From G965216255 sp965216255 (GTDB lineage Bacteria; Bacteroidota; Rhodothermia; Rhodothermales; Bin80): 64,000 nt of DNA. The stretch is from the NCBI GenBank assembly GCA_965216255.1, contig OZ244148.1:3100001-3164000 (forward strand), in the 5' to 3' direction. Shown in pieces: positions 36,817-46,169 of the stretch. Positions within the stretch are counted from its first letter, which is position 1; each line of letters opens with the position of its first letter. The translations under genes were made by a program, and so were the position numbers. Under the pieces are notes generated by a model. That model was not told the origin of the DNA. It worked only from the letters and a program-made list of their open reading frames with translations, and made no database searches.

Positions 36817-37125
36817 GGCTCTAGGTGCGGTAATAATTGGGAGGTTAGCAGCGCATCGTGCGCGCTACGACTGCACAATGGGTGGGCATGTGGCGCCTTG
36901 GCGATTCTGCTATACCCTGCCATGCGGTATGCATTCCGCCACCTGCCCTTGGCGCACGGACCACTAGCTGGTACGAGCGCCGTAGCCGCCGCCATGTGGA
37001 AGTCTCGGCAACGCGTATAGAAGGGAGCAGGCGTTAGCGGCAGTCCTACGCCAACTCTGCAACGGCAGTCCCTGTATGGATTCAAGCGGCCGTGCGGAGG
37101 CCCCAAGATGTGCCGCGAAACTACC
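36817..37125. other. Intergenic stretch between DUF3078 and atpC
   Basis: About 310 bases. It should hold the promoter of the DUF3078 gene and the terminator of the atpD-atpC unit, but I see no convincing hairpin with T-tract and no further gene. Confidence 0.4.
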
Positions 37126-37554
37126 CTACCCTCCTTGCCCAATACCCACGCGGCCCATGGCCACGCGCGCGCGGTTGCGTGCGCGCTCCAATGCTTTTTC
37201 GGCCCGCGCCCGATCAAGCTCTCCGCCTGTCTCGGCTAGGCGCTGGCGCGCGCGCTCTTCTGCAGCCCGGGCCCTGTCGATATCAATCTCTGTTGCCGGC
37301 TCTATGGTTTCCGCCAGAACCGTCACCACGTTGCCAATAACTTCGATGAAGCCGCCACTAGTTGCGAACGTAACCCGCTCCCGAGTTGGCTGCGTTAGGA
37401 CAAGCGGCCCAATTTCCATGGCGGCGATCATGGGCGCGTGGTTCAGGAGGATTTCGAAAGATCCCTGCGCTCCGGGAGCCCGGAGACGCGCCGCCTCTCC
37501 ATTAAACACGCGCCGGTCGGGAGCGACGATATCTACTTTTAGGGCACTGGCCAT
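37126..37554 (-). CDS. atpC: F-type ATP synthase epsilon subunit
   Basis: About 142 residues, inhibitory/coupling subunit of F1. The N-terminal beta sandwich starts LKVDIVAPDRRVFNGEA and continues PGAQGSFEILLNHAPMIAAM; the two-helix C-terminal domain (ARAAEERARQRL through ALERARNRARVAM) is present, so ATP-dependent inhibition is possible. The ATG at 37554 lies 13 bases after the atpD stop; an earlier in-frame start would overlap atpD. Confidence 0.93.
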   Translation of the reverse strand: MASALKVDIVAPDRRVFNGEAARLRAPGAQGSFEILLNHAPMIAAMEIGPLVLTQPTRERVTFATSGGFIEVIGNVVTVLAETIEPATEIDIDRARAAEERARQRLAETGGELDRARAEKALERARNRARVAMGRVGIGQGG

Positions 37555-37567
37555 AGAGTTGGATTTC

Positions 37568-39067
37568 CTAGGCCTTGGCCTCTGCAATCATTCTCTCACC
37601 GTCGTCGATGACCTCTTCGATGACACCCTTGTAGGTAAAGGCCGCCTCCGGGAGATGGTCCAGTTCACCCGAGAGGATCATCCGAAAACCGCGGATGGTG
37701 TCTTGGATCTTGACGTACTTACCCTTTGTACCGGTAAATTGCTCAGCCACAGAGAACGGCTGGCTCATGTAGCCCTCGGCCCGGCGGGCCCGCTGCACGA
37801 CTAGTTTGTCCTCGTCTGAAAGCTCGTCTATTCCAAGGATGGCAATGATGTCCTGCAACTCCTTGTAACGTTGCAGCAGTTGCTTGACTTCCTGCGCCGT
37901 GGCGTAGTGCTCGGCGCCCACTACGCGTGGCGTAAGGATGGTGGAGTTGGAATCGAGCGGGTCGATGGCTGGATAAAGGCCCAGTGAGGCGATGCGACGC
38001 GAAAGAACCGTTGTGGCATCCAAGTGGGCAAATGCTGTCGCAGGGGCGGGGTCCGTAAGGTCGTCAGCAGGAACGTAAATGGCCTGCACGGAAGTGATGG
38101 AGCCGTTCCTGGTGGACGTAATGCGTTCCTGCAGTTCGCCCATCTCGGTGGCAAGCGTGGGTTGATACCCTACCGCGCTTGGCATGCGTCCCAGCAGTGC
38201 CGACACTTCCGAGCCAGCCTGCGTAAACCGGAATATATTGTCGATGAAAAGCAGTACGTCCCGGCCGCCCAAGTCCCGGAAGTATTCGGCAATCGTAAGT
38301 CCGGACAGGCCTACGCGTGCCCGCGCTCCGGGCGGCTCGTTCATCTGGCCGAAAACGAGGCTGATGTTGCTGTCGTTTATCAGATCCATGTCCACTTTGG
38401 AGAGGTCCCACCGCCCTTCCTCCATTGCCTCTCGGAACGCATTGCCGTACTGCATGACACCACTTTCAACCATTTCGCGGAGCAGGTCATTACCCTCACG
38501 CGTACGCTCGCCGACGCCGGCAAAGACGGACAACCCTTCGTGCGCCTTGGCAATATTGTTGATGAGTTCCATGATGAGCACGGTCTTGCCAACACCGGCG
38601 CCTCCGAAGAGCCCGACCTTTCCGCCACGCGCGTAGGGCTGAATTAGGTCGACCACCTTGATGCCCGTCTCGAGCATCTCAACGCTGGTGGAAAGCTCCG
38701 CATACGGGGGGGGCTCCCGGTGAATAGGGAGTCGGTCTTCAACCTTTGGCTGCGGTAGGCCGTCGATGGCTTGACCGACCACATTGAACAGTCTTCCACG
38801 GATTGTCTCTCCTACGGGCATGGCGATTGGCTGCCCCGTAGCTACTACTTTGCCGCCACGTGTCAGGCCGTCAGTAGAGTCCATGGCAATGGTTCGCACC
38901 CGGTTTTCCCCAAGGTGCTGCTGGACTTCGAGTACCAGCGTTCCCTGCTCGCCGCGATCTATTTCCAGGGCGTCCAGGATGCCCGGAACCTCCCCGGGAG
39001 CAAATGCCACGTCCACCACCGGCCCGAGAACCTGAACGATGTGCCCCTCTGCGGTAGAAGCTTGCAT
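37568..39067 (-). CDS. atpD: F-type ATP synthase beta subunit
   Basis: 499 residues, catalytic subunit of F1. Walker A GGAGVGKT at residues 155-162, catalytic Glu in GERTREGNDL, Walker B region DVLLFIDNIFRFTQAGSEVSALLGRMPSAVGYQPTL (landmark near residues 262-297), and the C-terminal DELSDEDKLVVQRARR, all diagnostic. Length is as for Bacteroidota. It forms a two-gene unit with atpC, about 18 kb from the other atp genes. Divergent from the DUF5117-type protease with a 244-base spacer. Confidence 0.97.
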   Translation of the reverse strand: MQASTAEGHIVQVLGPVVDVAFAPGEVPGILDALEIDRGEQGTLVLEVQQHLGENRVRTIAMDSTDGLTRGGKVVATGQPIAMPVGETIRGRLFNVVGQAIDGLPQPKVEDRLPIHREPPPYAELSTSVEMLETGIKVVDLIQPYARGGKVGLFGGAGVGKTVLIMELINNIAKAHEGLSVFAGVGERTREGNDLLREMVESGVMQYGNAFREAMEEGRWDLSKVDMDLINDSNISLVFGQMNEPPGARARVGLSGLTIAEYFRDLGGRDVLLFIDNIFRFTQAGSEVSALLGRMPSAVGYQPTLATEMGELQERITSTRNGSITSVQAIYVPADDLTDPAPATAFAHLDATTVLSRRIASLGLYPAIDPLDSNSTILTPRVVGAEHYATAQEVKQLLQRYKELQDIIAILGIDELSDEDKLVVQRARRAEGYMSQPFSVAEQFTGTKGKYVKIQDTIRGFRMILSGELDHLPEAAFTYKGVIEEVIDDGERMIAEAKA

Positions 39068-39311
39068 GGCAATGACTCCGATTCATCCACAAAAGAATGC
39101 TCAAGATAGGACTTGCCACGGGTTCGGACACCGCCGTTGATCCGTTTGCGGGATGGGACGTCGCTAAGAATTCGGGAATTCCGGCCGAACCCTGCAACAG
39201 TTTGCACGGTAGTACGCGAAGCTGTTCCTTGTACGACATGGAGCCGCTTTTTGGGCAAGGGCCGTGCGCTCCGGTCCTGTTCGTCCGCCACATCACAGAC
39301 ATGTGCCAACC

Positions 39312-41837
39312 ATGCATACATTCAAATGTACTGTTGTGGCAGCGACAGTTCTTTTCGCTGCTGCTGCCGTAAAAGGCCAAGAGCTGCCTTCCATAGGCGA
39401 AAAGACCGTGGGTTTTGCGCGAATGGAAGGTTTTATGGGCCTGTATTGGGATGATGGAGATGGCAGCGTGTACTTAGAGATCCCGCGCTTCGAAGAGGAA
39501 TTCATCTATGTCTCGTCCCTGCCGGCCGGGCTTGGCTCCAATGATATTGGACTGGACCGCGGCCAACTCGGAACGACGCGGCTGGTCCGATTCGAAAGGG
39601 TGGGAAAAAAGGTGCTGTTAGTCAGGCGCAACCTGCAATTCCGCGCCGAAAGTTCGCGCGAGGCGGAGCGGCTTGCGGTCCGTGATGCGTTCGCGGAAGC
39701 AATCATATGGGGTTTTGAAATCGTGGCTGAAGAGCAGGAGCGCGTGCTCGTAGATGCTACGGATTTCATCGTTCAGGACGTGCATGGCATAGCACGCAGT
39801 CTCAGGGCCATGCAGCAGGGAAGCTATAGTCTGGACCGGGCACGCAGCGCACCCATGCCCGAGGTGCTCAAGTCTTTTCCGCGTAATACGGAAATGGAAG
39901 CCCGTGTCACATTCGTGGGCGACAATCCCGGGAACTACGTTCGTGAGGTGGCGGCCGACCCCTATGCGCTTACGCTGCGCGTTCGCCATTCCTTCATCAT
40001 GTTACCCGACTCGGGGTATTCGCCTCGGGCTTTTCATCCCGGCTCCGGGTATGGGAGCATCCGCTTTCGGGACTATGCGACGCCCATCGGAGAGGACATG
40101 GTCCGGCAATACGTCAGGCGGCATCGACTTGTCAAGCAGGATCCGGCGCTGGACGTGAGCGATGCCGTAGAGCCCATAACGTATTACCTCGATCGGGGCA
40201 CGCCGGAACCGGTCCGGGGTGCGCTGTTGGATGGTGCGCGTTGGTGGGCGGACGCTTTTTTGGCTGCGGGTTTCTCCAATGCTTTTCGCGTCGAGATGCT
40301 GCCAGAGGGGGCTGACCCTATGGACGTCCGGTATAATACAATCCAATGGGTGCACCGGGCTACACGCGGATGGAGCTACGGCTCCAGTGTTGCCGATCCC
40401 CGCACCGGGGAAATCATCAAGGGCCACGTCACATTGGGCTCTCTGCGGGTTCGGCAGGACTACCTGATTGCCGAAGGACTGCTGGCTCCGTATCGGGACT
40501 CGCTGGCCGCAGGTATTGACCCCGCTGAGGATCCGATGCTGAAGATGGCGCTGGCGCGTATCCGGCAGCTTTCCGCCCATGAAGTTGGCCACACGTTGGG
40601 TCTTTCGCACAATTTTGCCGCTTCCGTAAACGGGCGTGCCTCCGTCATGGATTACCCGGCACCGTATGCGATCGTGGATTCCGACGGCGCGATTTCATTG
40701 GAAGAGGCCTATGCTCCGGGCCTTGGAGCGTGGGACAGCGTTGCCATCGCCTTCGGTTATGCGCAGCCGGCGTTGGATGTCTCGGAGGCAGACATGTTGG
40801 CCGCTATTTTGGGGGACGCACGAGATCGAGGCTTGCAGTATATCACGGACGCAGACGCGCGTCCAGCCGGAGCGGCTCATCCGCTTGCGAACCTGTGGGA
40901 TAACGGTGCCGATATGATGCGCGCACTGGAACACGAAATGCAGGTCCGGCGCGCGGCGCTGTCGCGCTTTGGCGTCGCCACCGTGCGTGAGGGCAGGCCC
41001 CTTGCGCTACTGGAAGAGGTTCTTGTGCCGCTTTACCTGTGGCATCGCTACCAAATCCAGGGCACGGTGAAGCTGCTCGGCGGCGTCACCTATGCCTACG
41101 CGCTGCGGAGCAGTGGTGAGCCGCTGCCTGAGGCCGTCAGTGGTGTGACGCAGCGTACGGCCCTGGAAATGCTCATGAGCGCTATCCAGCCCGAAGAGCT
41201 ACGCATCCCGGAAAACGTCCGAACGCGGCTGCCTCCCCGCCCGCCGGGCTTCGGGGCGCACCGAGAGCTTTTTCCGGGTCATACTGGCCTCGTGTTCGAT
41301 CCGTATGCGCCAGCGGCTACCATGGCCGGGCTCGTCCTTTCTGGTGTCGTGCAGCCCGAACGGGCTGCACGCTTGGCGTATCAGCACGATTTTGATTCCG
41401 ACCTACCGGATTTAAAGGAGGTTCTGGAAGTCGTCAGCAGTGCGACATGGGGAAGGGATGTACCGCTCGATGCGTACGATGCGGAATTGCAGCGCGTGGT
41501 GCAACAAGTCTGGATTGACGAACTCATCGGACTCGGTGCCAACGAGCGTGCGGCTCCCTCAGCACGGGCTATGGCAACGCAGAAGCTGCATGAGATACGT
41601 GGGTGGCTAGGCGAGGACCCGGGGCGCCCGAGGGACATGCGCACCTTGGCACACCGTGGCTTCGTGATGGATCAGCTTGACCGCTACCTGTCGCGGGATT
41701 ACCGACCGGACGACAGCCAGATGCCGCTTGTCACACCTCCAGGATCACCTATCGGAATGCTCGCAAGGAAGCGCACAAGAGTTGCATTTCTGGCGCAGAT
41801 GCCGCAGGACAGGTGCGGAGAAGGGTCCCAATGGTAG
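39312..41837 (+). CDS. Secreted DUF5117/DUF5118-type zinc metalloprotease
   Basis: About 841 residues with a signal peptide (TVVAATVLFAAAAVKGQ). The metzincin-like zinc site HEVGHTLGLSHNF, an HExxHxxGxxH motif, sits near residue 433 of the mature start. N-terminal VLLVRRNLQFR and GFMGLYWDDGDGSVYLEI belong to the DUF5117 region and the C-terminal half to the helical DUF4953-like part. Such proteins are common, mostly uncharacterised exported proteases of Bacteroidota. The second ATG (39312) is chosen because it opens the signal peptide. It is divergent from atpD. Confidence 0.87.
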   Translation: MHTFKCTVVAATVLFAAAAVKGQELPSIGEKTVGFARMEGFMGLYWDDGDGSVYLEIPRFEEEFIYVSSLPAGLGSNDIGLDRGQLGTTRLVRFERVGKKVLLVRRNLQFRAESSREAERLAVRDAFAEAIIWGFEIVAEEQERVLVDATDFIVQDVHGIARSLRAMQQGSYSLDRARSAPMPEVLKSFPRNTEMEARVTFVGDNPGNYVREVAADPYALTLRVRHSFIMLPDSGYSPRAFHPGSGYGSIRFRDYATPIGEDMVRQYVRRHRLVKQDPALDVSDAVEPITYYLDRGTPEPVRGALLDGARWWADAFLAAGFSNAFRVEMLPEGADPMDVRYNTIQWVHRATRGWSYGSSVADPRTGEIIKGHVTLGSLRVRQDYLIAEGLLAPYRDSLAAGIDPAEDPMLKMALARIRQLSAHEVGHTLGLSHNFAASVNGRASVMDYPAPYAIVDSDGAISLEEAYAPGLGAWDSVAIAFGYAQPALDVSEADMLAAILGDARDRGLQYITDADARPAGAAHPLANLWDNGADMMRALEHEMQVRRAALSRFGVATVREGRPLALLEEVLVPLYLWHRYQIQGTVKLLGGVTYAYALRSSGEPLPEAVSGVTQRTALEMLMSAIQPEELRIPENVRTRLPPRPPGFGAHRELFPGHTGLVFDPYAPAATMAGLVLSGVVQPERAARLAYQHDFDSDLPDLKEVLEVVSSATWGRDVPLDAYDAELQRVVQQVWIDELIGLGANERAAPSARAMATQKLHEIRGWLGEDPGRPRDMRTLAHRGFVMDQLDRYLSRDYRPDDSQMPLVTPPGSPIGMLARKRTRVAFLAQMPQDRCGEGSQW

Positions 41838-42330
41838 TCGGCGTACGACCTCATGCGCCCGTGTGCACGCCGCCGCCACCGCCTTCCAAATGCATCCATT
41901 GTGTGTTGCGGCATTCACAATAACAGCCGTGAACCATGCCTCCAATTGGGCTGGATTCATTCGTTACCTTGATCCGCCCATCCAGCCACTAAGGTCCAAG
42001 TCAAGCATTGCTCGCAGTTCCGGGCCTATTCAAGTGCTTGATTTGCTGAAATGGAACAGCCGACACAAGCTCAAGGGTGCCAGCTTTTGGCCGTCTTGTC
42101 CCCGCAGGGTGAAGGATTCTTGATCTGGCGTGTGCTGGTATGCGAAGCAAGGTGGTAGAATGCGCCAGGCGATTACCGCGGACAATGCGAAAACAAAGCC
42201 CCGGATTGAGGGCTGCCCATCCCAGCTGGCTGGCCCGTAGCCAGACTGCCTGGTAGGTGGCATGGGCTTAGAGCGTGCGGCCAGTTCCGGCGCAGTGTGG
42301 GTTGACAGGCTCGAAGAAGGCCCCACGTCA
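41838..42330. other. Intergenic stretch, nothing recognised
   Basis: About 490 bases between two convergent genes. Only frames without family resemblance are present. I see no RNA gene or clear terminator. Confidence 0.45.
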
Positions 42331-43497
42331 CTACCCTGGCAGGCAGATCTTGCCCAGAATCGCAGGTCTCTTGGCGCCCGTTACCGCCGGCATGCTGGTA
42401 GCGACGCCGTTCATGGTCTCATGGGCGAGCACGGCCATGCACAAGGCCTCCTTAGCCCTCGCGCTGATTCCGTAGTCGTCCGTAGATTTTACGGGAACGG
42501 GCTGGAAGAGCCGAGTAAGTCTTTCAATGAGGAACCGGTTAAAGCTACCGCCGCCGGATATGATGAGCACGTCCAGCGGATCCCGGGCAAACCGGCCGCA
42601 GGCCTGGAAGATGGAGACAGCCGTGAGCTCCGTTGCCGTGGCCAAAATGTCTTCCGGCGGAAGACTGTGCCCCCATTCCAGGAACCGCCGAACATAATCG
42701 GCACCGAAGCGCTCTCGTCCTGTAGACTTGGGTGGGGGTTGTTCGAAGAACGGGTCCTGCATGGTTTTCTCCAATAGGGACACGTCGACGCAGCCGGAAG
42801 CGGCCGTCGCACCACTTTCGTCATAGGGCAGGCCTAGAAGATGCCGTGCAAGCGCGTCGAGCACGATATTGGCAGGACCCGTATCAAAGGCGTGCACGCG
42901 CGAGCGATCTCGGCCAACTGGCAGGATCGTAAGGTTTGCAATCCCACCCAGATTGAGCAGTCCCCTGGTCTCGTTGTCGTCGGCGAAGAACGTGTAGTCG
43001 AAATACGGTACGAGTGGCGCTCCCTGTCCTCCAAGCGCCATATCGGCCAGGCGAAAGTCTCCGACAGTAGGGACCTGAAGGAGACTGGCCAGTACGGAAG
43101 GGTCACCTACCTGAAGTGTGGAGCGCACGGGAAGCCCCGCGCAGTCCGTCAGCGCCGGAACGTGACGGATGGTCTGCCCGTGGGAGCCGACGAGATCCAG
43201 GTCCTCCACGGCCAAGCCCATCTCCTCTACGACGCGGCGAACCACACCTGCAAAGGCATGGGCGACTCGTACATTGAGCTGCGAAAGGGCCGACACGGAG
43301 AACGCGTCCGCCGAAGCGACTTCTAGCAGAAGGGTGCGGAGGGAAAAATCGTACGGTGCGCCAAGATAGGCTCTCTGCTCCAGCTTAAGTGTGTCTCCGC
43401 TGCCGGAAAGGCATGCTACCGCGACATCTATGCCGTCGAGCGATGTTCCGCTCATGATGCCGGCGACCAGCCGTGTCCGCCGCTCTGAAAGTCTCAC
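42331..43497 (-). CDS. anmK: Anhydro-N-acetylmuramic acid kinase
   Basis: 388 residues, cytosolic ATP-dependent enzyme that converts 1,6-anhydro-MurNAc from cell-wall turnover to MurNAc-6-phosphate. Phosphate-loop motif GIMSGTSLDGIDVA lies near the start, followed by VGSHGQTIRH (catalytic-Asp region of the family is FNLGGIANLT, here LLNLGGIANLTIL), DTGPANIVLDAL, and the C-terminal VLIISGGGSFNRFL. Normal length. Last gene of a run starting with the sigma-54 activator; 19 bases after the TPR-like gene. Confidence 0.94.
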   Translation of the reverse strand: MRLSERRTRLVAGIMSGTSLDGIDVAVACLSGSGDTLKLEQRAYLGAPYDFSLRTLLLEVASADAFSVSALSQLNVRVAHAFAGVVRRVVEEMGLAVEDLDLVGSHGQTIRHVPALTDCAGLPVRSTLQVGDPSVLASLLQVPTVGDFRLADMALGGQGAPLVPYFDYTFFADDNETRGLLNLGGIANLTILPVGRDRSRVHAFDTGPANIVLDALARHLLGLPYDESGATAASGCVDVSLLEKTMQDPFFEQPPPKSTGRERFGADYVRRFLEWGHSLPPEDILATATELTAVSIFQACGRFARDPLDVLIISGGGSFNRFLIERLTRLFQPVPVKSTDDYGISARAKEALCMAVLAHETMNGVATSMPAVTGAKRPAILGKICLPG

Positions 43498-43516
43498 TCG
43501 TTCGTTCGCTTACGGG

Positions 43517-44137
43517 TCAGGGCCCGTCATCTTGGGCCCGGGCGCGCAATTCTGCCGCCCGCTGTCGATAGTTTTGGGCCTCTTCGGGTTCTTGGACAGC
43601 GAGTTGCTCATACACGGCCGCCGCCTCAAGGAATTGTCCTTGCGTGACATGAATACGTGCCAGGGTTTCAGAAACCATGCCTTCCACGTCATCATGGAGA
43701 TCGGGAGATGGAAGATCACTCGCACTCGGCATAGGCACGGACCGGGCAGATTCCAGTTCGAGGATGAGGTGCTGCAACTCATTGTCGTCTTCCGATGCAG
43801 GCGGCAGTACGTCGTCCGATTCGGCGGCGTACTCTGGTGCCAGAATGGCATCGAGCGCTGCGTCAATATCCTTGGTCAGCTGGAATCGAACGACGTTCTG
43901 CTGGTCTGAGCCCGACATCCGATCCGCTCTGGAATCCAGAATCTGCTGGCGGGCATCTTGCCAAGCTGCCTTTGCCTCTAGCCATTGGCCGACAGCTTCG
44001 TAGGCATGTGCAAGCACATAGCGGGCGGCTATATCCTTGGGTCTTTTTTCGGTCCAGGAGACCAGGTCTGCCACGATATGTTGCGCGTGGCCCTTTGCGA
44101 TGAGAGCGGTGGCCTCGCTCAGAGAGTAAAGCGACAT
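43517..44137 (-). CDS. Tetratricopeptide-like repeat protein
   Basis: 206 residues, soluble. Helical pairs with TPR-like spacing appear at the N-terminus (YSLSEATALIAKGHAQHIVADLVSW, then DIAARYVLAHAYEAVGQWLEAKAAW, residues about 3-60) and at the C-terminus (ETLARIHVTQGQFLEAAAVYEQLAVQEPEEA near 155-185). A linker of about 70 acidic residues joins them. Probably a scaffold; partner unknown. 13 bases after the GT2 gene. Confidence 0.6.
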   Translation of the reverse strand: MSLYSLSEATALIAKGHAQHIVADLVSWTEKRPKDIAARYVLAHAYEAVGQWLEAKAAWQDARQQILDSRADRMSGSDQQNVVRFQLTKDIDAALDAILAPEYAAESDDVLPPASEDDNELQHLILELESARSVPMPSASDLPSPDLHDDVEGMVSETLARIHVTQGQFLEAAAVYEQLAVQEPEEAQNYRQRAAELRARAQDDGP

Positions 44138-44150
44138 GCATTCACCAGGT

Positions 44151-45641
44151 CTAATCTACGGTGACAACTATCTTCTCCTTGGATGTTCTTCTTAGCCAGA
44201 TATCCTGGATATTATAGAAGGTCATAAGCACAAATGCAGCTGCGAAGAACGTCTGGAACACCCCTGCGGCCCAGTCTCCCTGAACTATTAATACCGCAAG
44301 TCCAGCTAGGCTGTATAGGGCAAACGCGCATTCAAAATACGCAACGGGGGCAATTTTCTCATAGGTATAACGTGTTCTCCCCCAAGTTTTTCGTGTGGCG
44401 GAATTGTACTTGGGAGTACGGACAAATTCGGACTTCTTTCTCCTTACGGCCTGCCAGAGGGCGTGGCTGTTGTTTACGGCAAGGCCCATGCTGCCTGCCA
44501 CAAATACGGGAAAGAAGAGCAGGCGTCTGGGCCAGTCCGGATACAGCGCACGTTGCGCCAGAGCCTGCTCTAGGAAAAAGCCCAGAAAGCCCACCAGCCC
44601 AAGTCCCATGATAGCAAAATAGGTTTCGCCAGGACCGTTACCGGTATGCTCCAACATGAGAAGCGGAACATGCAGGAGCATGGCCAGGCACAGGGCTGGA
44701 AAAACAAGGTGCGCCGTCAGGTGTAGACTGCCTTCCAGCTTTACCCGCAAAGGCTGCGCCGAACGCCAGAGTCTACCCATGAGCTTCATGGCCGCCTCCG
44801 CCGCACCCTTTGTCCACCGAAACTGCTGTGCGCGTAGCGCCTGAAGGCTTTGGGGTAGCTCTGCCGGGGTCTCAATATCACACATGAATTGAAATTTCCA
44901 CCCCCGTAACTGGGCGCGGTAACTGAGATCGAGGTCTTCCGCGAGGGTATCCCCCTGCCAGCCCCCCGCATCTTCTATGCAGTCTCGGCGCCACATGCCG
45001 GCCGTGCCGTTAAAGTTAATGAAGCATCCAGCCTGCATGCGGGCAGCCTGTTCAATTGCGAAGTAGGCGTCAAGGCCGTATGCCTGCACGCGTGTCAGCA
45101 CCGATTCCTCTGCATTGAGGTGGCCCCAGCGTGCTTGCACCATCCCGACAGATGCGTCGCGAAAGGCAGGCAGAAGCTTCTTAAGCAGGTCAGGCGGAGG
45201 CGCAAAATCCGCATCGAATATGGCAATGAATGCTCCCGTGGCCTGGCTTAAGCCGTGTTTGAGTGCCCCTGCCTTGTACTCGCTTCTATGATTCCGGCAG
45301 ATGTGGTGAACAGCCACACCCCGTTTGCGCCAATAATCCACGCGTTCGCGTGCAATCACGCGGGTTTCATCAGTCGAGTCATCAAGGACCTGTATTTCGA
45401 GGCGAGGGTAATCCAGCTGCACGCAGGCATCTATTATGCCTTCTGCAACCAGCACTTCGTTGTATAATGGCACCTGTACTGTAATCGGCGGCCAATCGAA
45501 CTCTTCGTTGACGGCTCCAGCCCACGCAATTCTACTTTTCAGCTTGTCGTGGCGCGCGTGGATCAAAGCAAGCCAAAGCAGATTTGTCCCGTATACCACG
45601 AGGACGACCATGGCAATGGCGTACAGGGCGGCCAACATCAC
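44151..45641 (-). CDS. Processive-type GT2 membrane glycosyltransferase
   Basis: 496 residues. One N-terminal membrane helix, a cytosolic GT-A domain, and about four C-terminal helices. Family motifs of beta-glycan synthases are complete: LDDSTDET (first Asp), FDADFAPP (DxD), AEDLDLSYRAQLRGW (catalytic TED-like) and QQFRWTKGA (QxxRW). It is closest in layout to glucomannan- or cellulose-synthase-like GT2 enzymes that polymerise an exopolysaccharide; no BcsB, BcsC or cyclic-di-GMP PilZ domain is visible nearby. Between the LptE-like and TPR-like genes. Confidence 0.88.
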   Translation of the reverse strand: MMLAALYAIAMVVLVVYGTNLLWLALIHARHDKLKSRIAWAGAVNEEFDWPPITVQVPLYNEVLVAEGIIDACVQLDYPRLEIQVLDDSTDETRVIARERVDYWRKRGVAVHHICRNHRSEYKAGALKHGLSQATGAFIAIFDADFAPPPDLLKKLLPAFRDASVGMVQARWGHLNAEESVLTRVQAYGLDAYFAIEQAARMQAGCFINFNGTAGMWRRDCIEDAGGWQGDTLAEDLDLSYRAQLRGWKFQFMCDIETPAELPQSLQALRAQQFRWTKGAAEAAMKLMGRLWRSAQPLRVKLEGSLHLTAHLVFPALCLAMLLHVPLLMLEHTGNGPGETYFAIMGLGLVGFLGFFLEQALAQRALYPDWPRRLLFFPVFVAGSMGLAVNNSHALWQAVRRKKSEFVRTPKYNSATRKTWGRTRYTYEKIAPVAYFECAFALYSLAGLAVLIVQGDWAAGVFQTFFAAAFVLMTFYNIQDIWLRRTSKEKIVVTVD

Positions 45642-45674
45642 AGGCTAGTACCGAATATTGATTGCTCTTGCAGG

Positions 45675-46169
45675 CTACCAGTTGGATGTAGCGGCCGTGA
45701 ATAGGTCGTCCGCAATATTCTCGAGCGCAGCCAAGGCGGCGTTCTCCTCGGCCTCGAGACCTCCTTCCAAAGGGTCGTAGTCATCAAAATTGTTGAAGGT
45801 TCGCTCAAGGACATCGTCGTCTACACGGTTGTGGTAGCGGGCCGAAATAGTAATCGTGACCCTGTTGAACTGTGCCTTTTCCTGGCCGCTAACGGCCGTG
45901 GGAGCATTGGTATAGCGGCTAATTGATGACGTAAGTACGATGTCAGCCTCCTCCTCGGCTGCCAGAACAAGGCGTGTCTGGCGTACGAACCGGTCAATCA
46001 AGAGCTCGGTTAGCTCCTCATCCAATACGGTCAGCGGACTGAGGCTGTTATCTTCCGCGAGCGGAATCGCGATCGAAGTGAGGTGAGCAGGAATAGAGGC
46101 GCCGCTGAAACTGTAGTAGCCGCATCCCGGCAGAATGATGGCGATCCAGAATAGATATCGGAGCATCAC
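45675..46169 (-). CDS. LptE-like outer-membrane lipoprotein
   Basis: 164 residues with a lipobox ILPGC near residue 16, then GYYSFSGASIPAHLTSIAIPLAEDNS, the start of the LptE family (LPS-assembly lipoprotein that plugs LptD). The rest is LptE-like: VLDEELTELLIDRFVRQTRL and ADIVLTSSISRY, with an acidic C-terminus. LptD is not in the window. The ATG overlaps the stop of the sigma-54 activator by four bases, so translation is probably coupled. Confidence 0.82.
   Translation of the reverse strand: MMLRYLFWIAIILPGCGYYSFSGASIPAHLTSIAIPLAEDNSLSPLTVLDEELTELLIDRFVRQTRLVLAAEEEADIVLTSSISRYTNAPTAVSGQEKAQFNRVTITISARYHNRVDDDVLERTFNNFDDYDPLEGGLEAEENAALAALENIADDLFTAATSNW

Noticed and set aside
37021..37125. 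tRNA or small RNA after atpC
   Set aside because: No cloverleaf or conserved stem-loop could be formed from the sequence.
41838..42330. A remnant of an IS4 element (segment with VIAWRI)
   Set aside because: Match limited to six residues; neighbouring sequence does not support a transposase.
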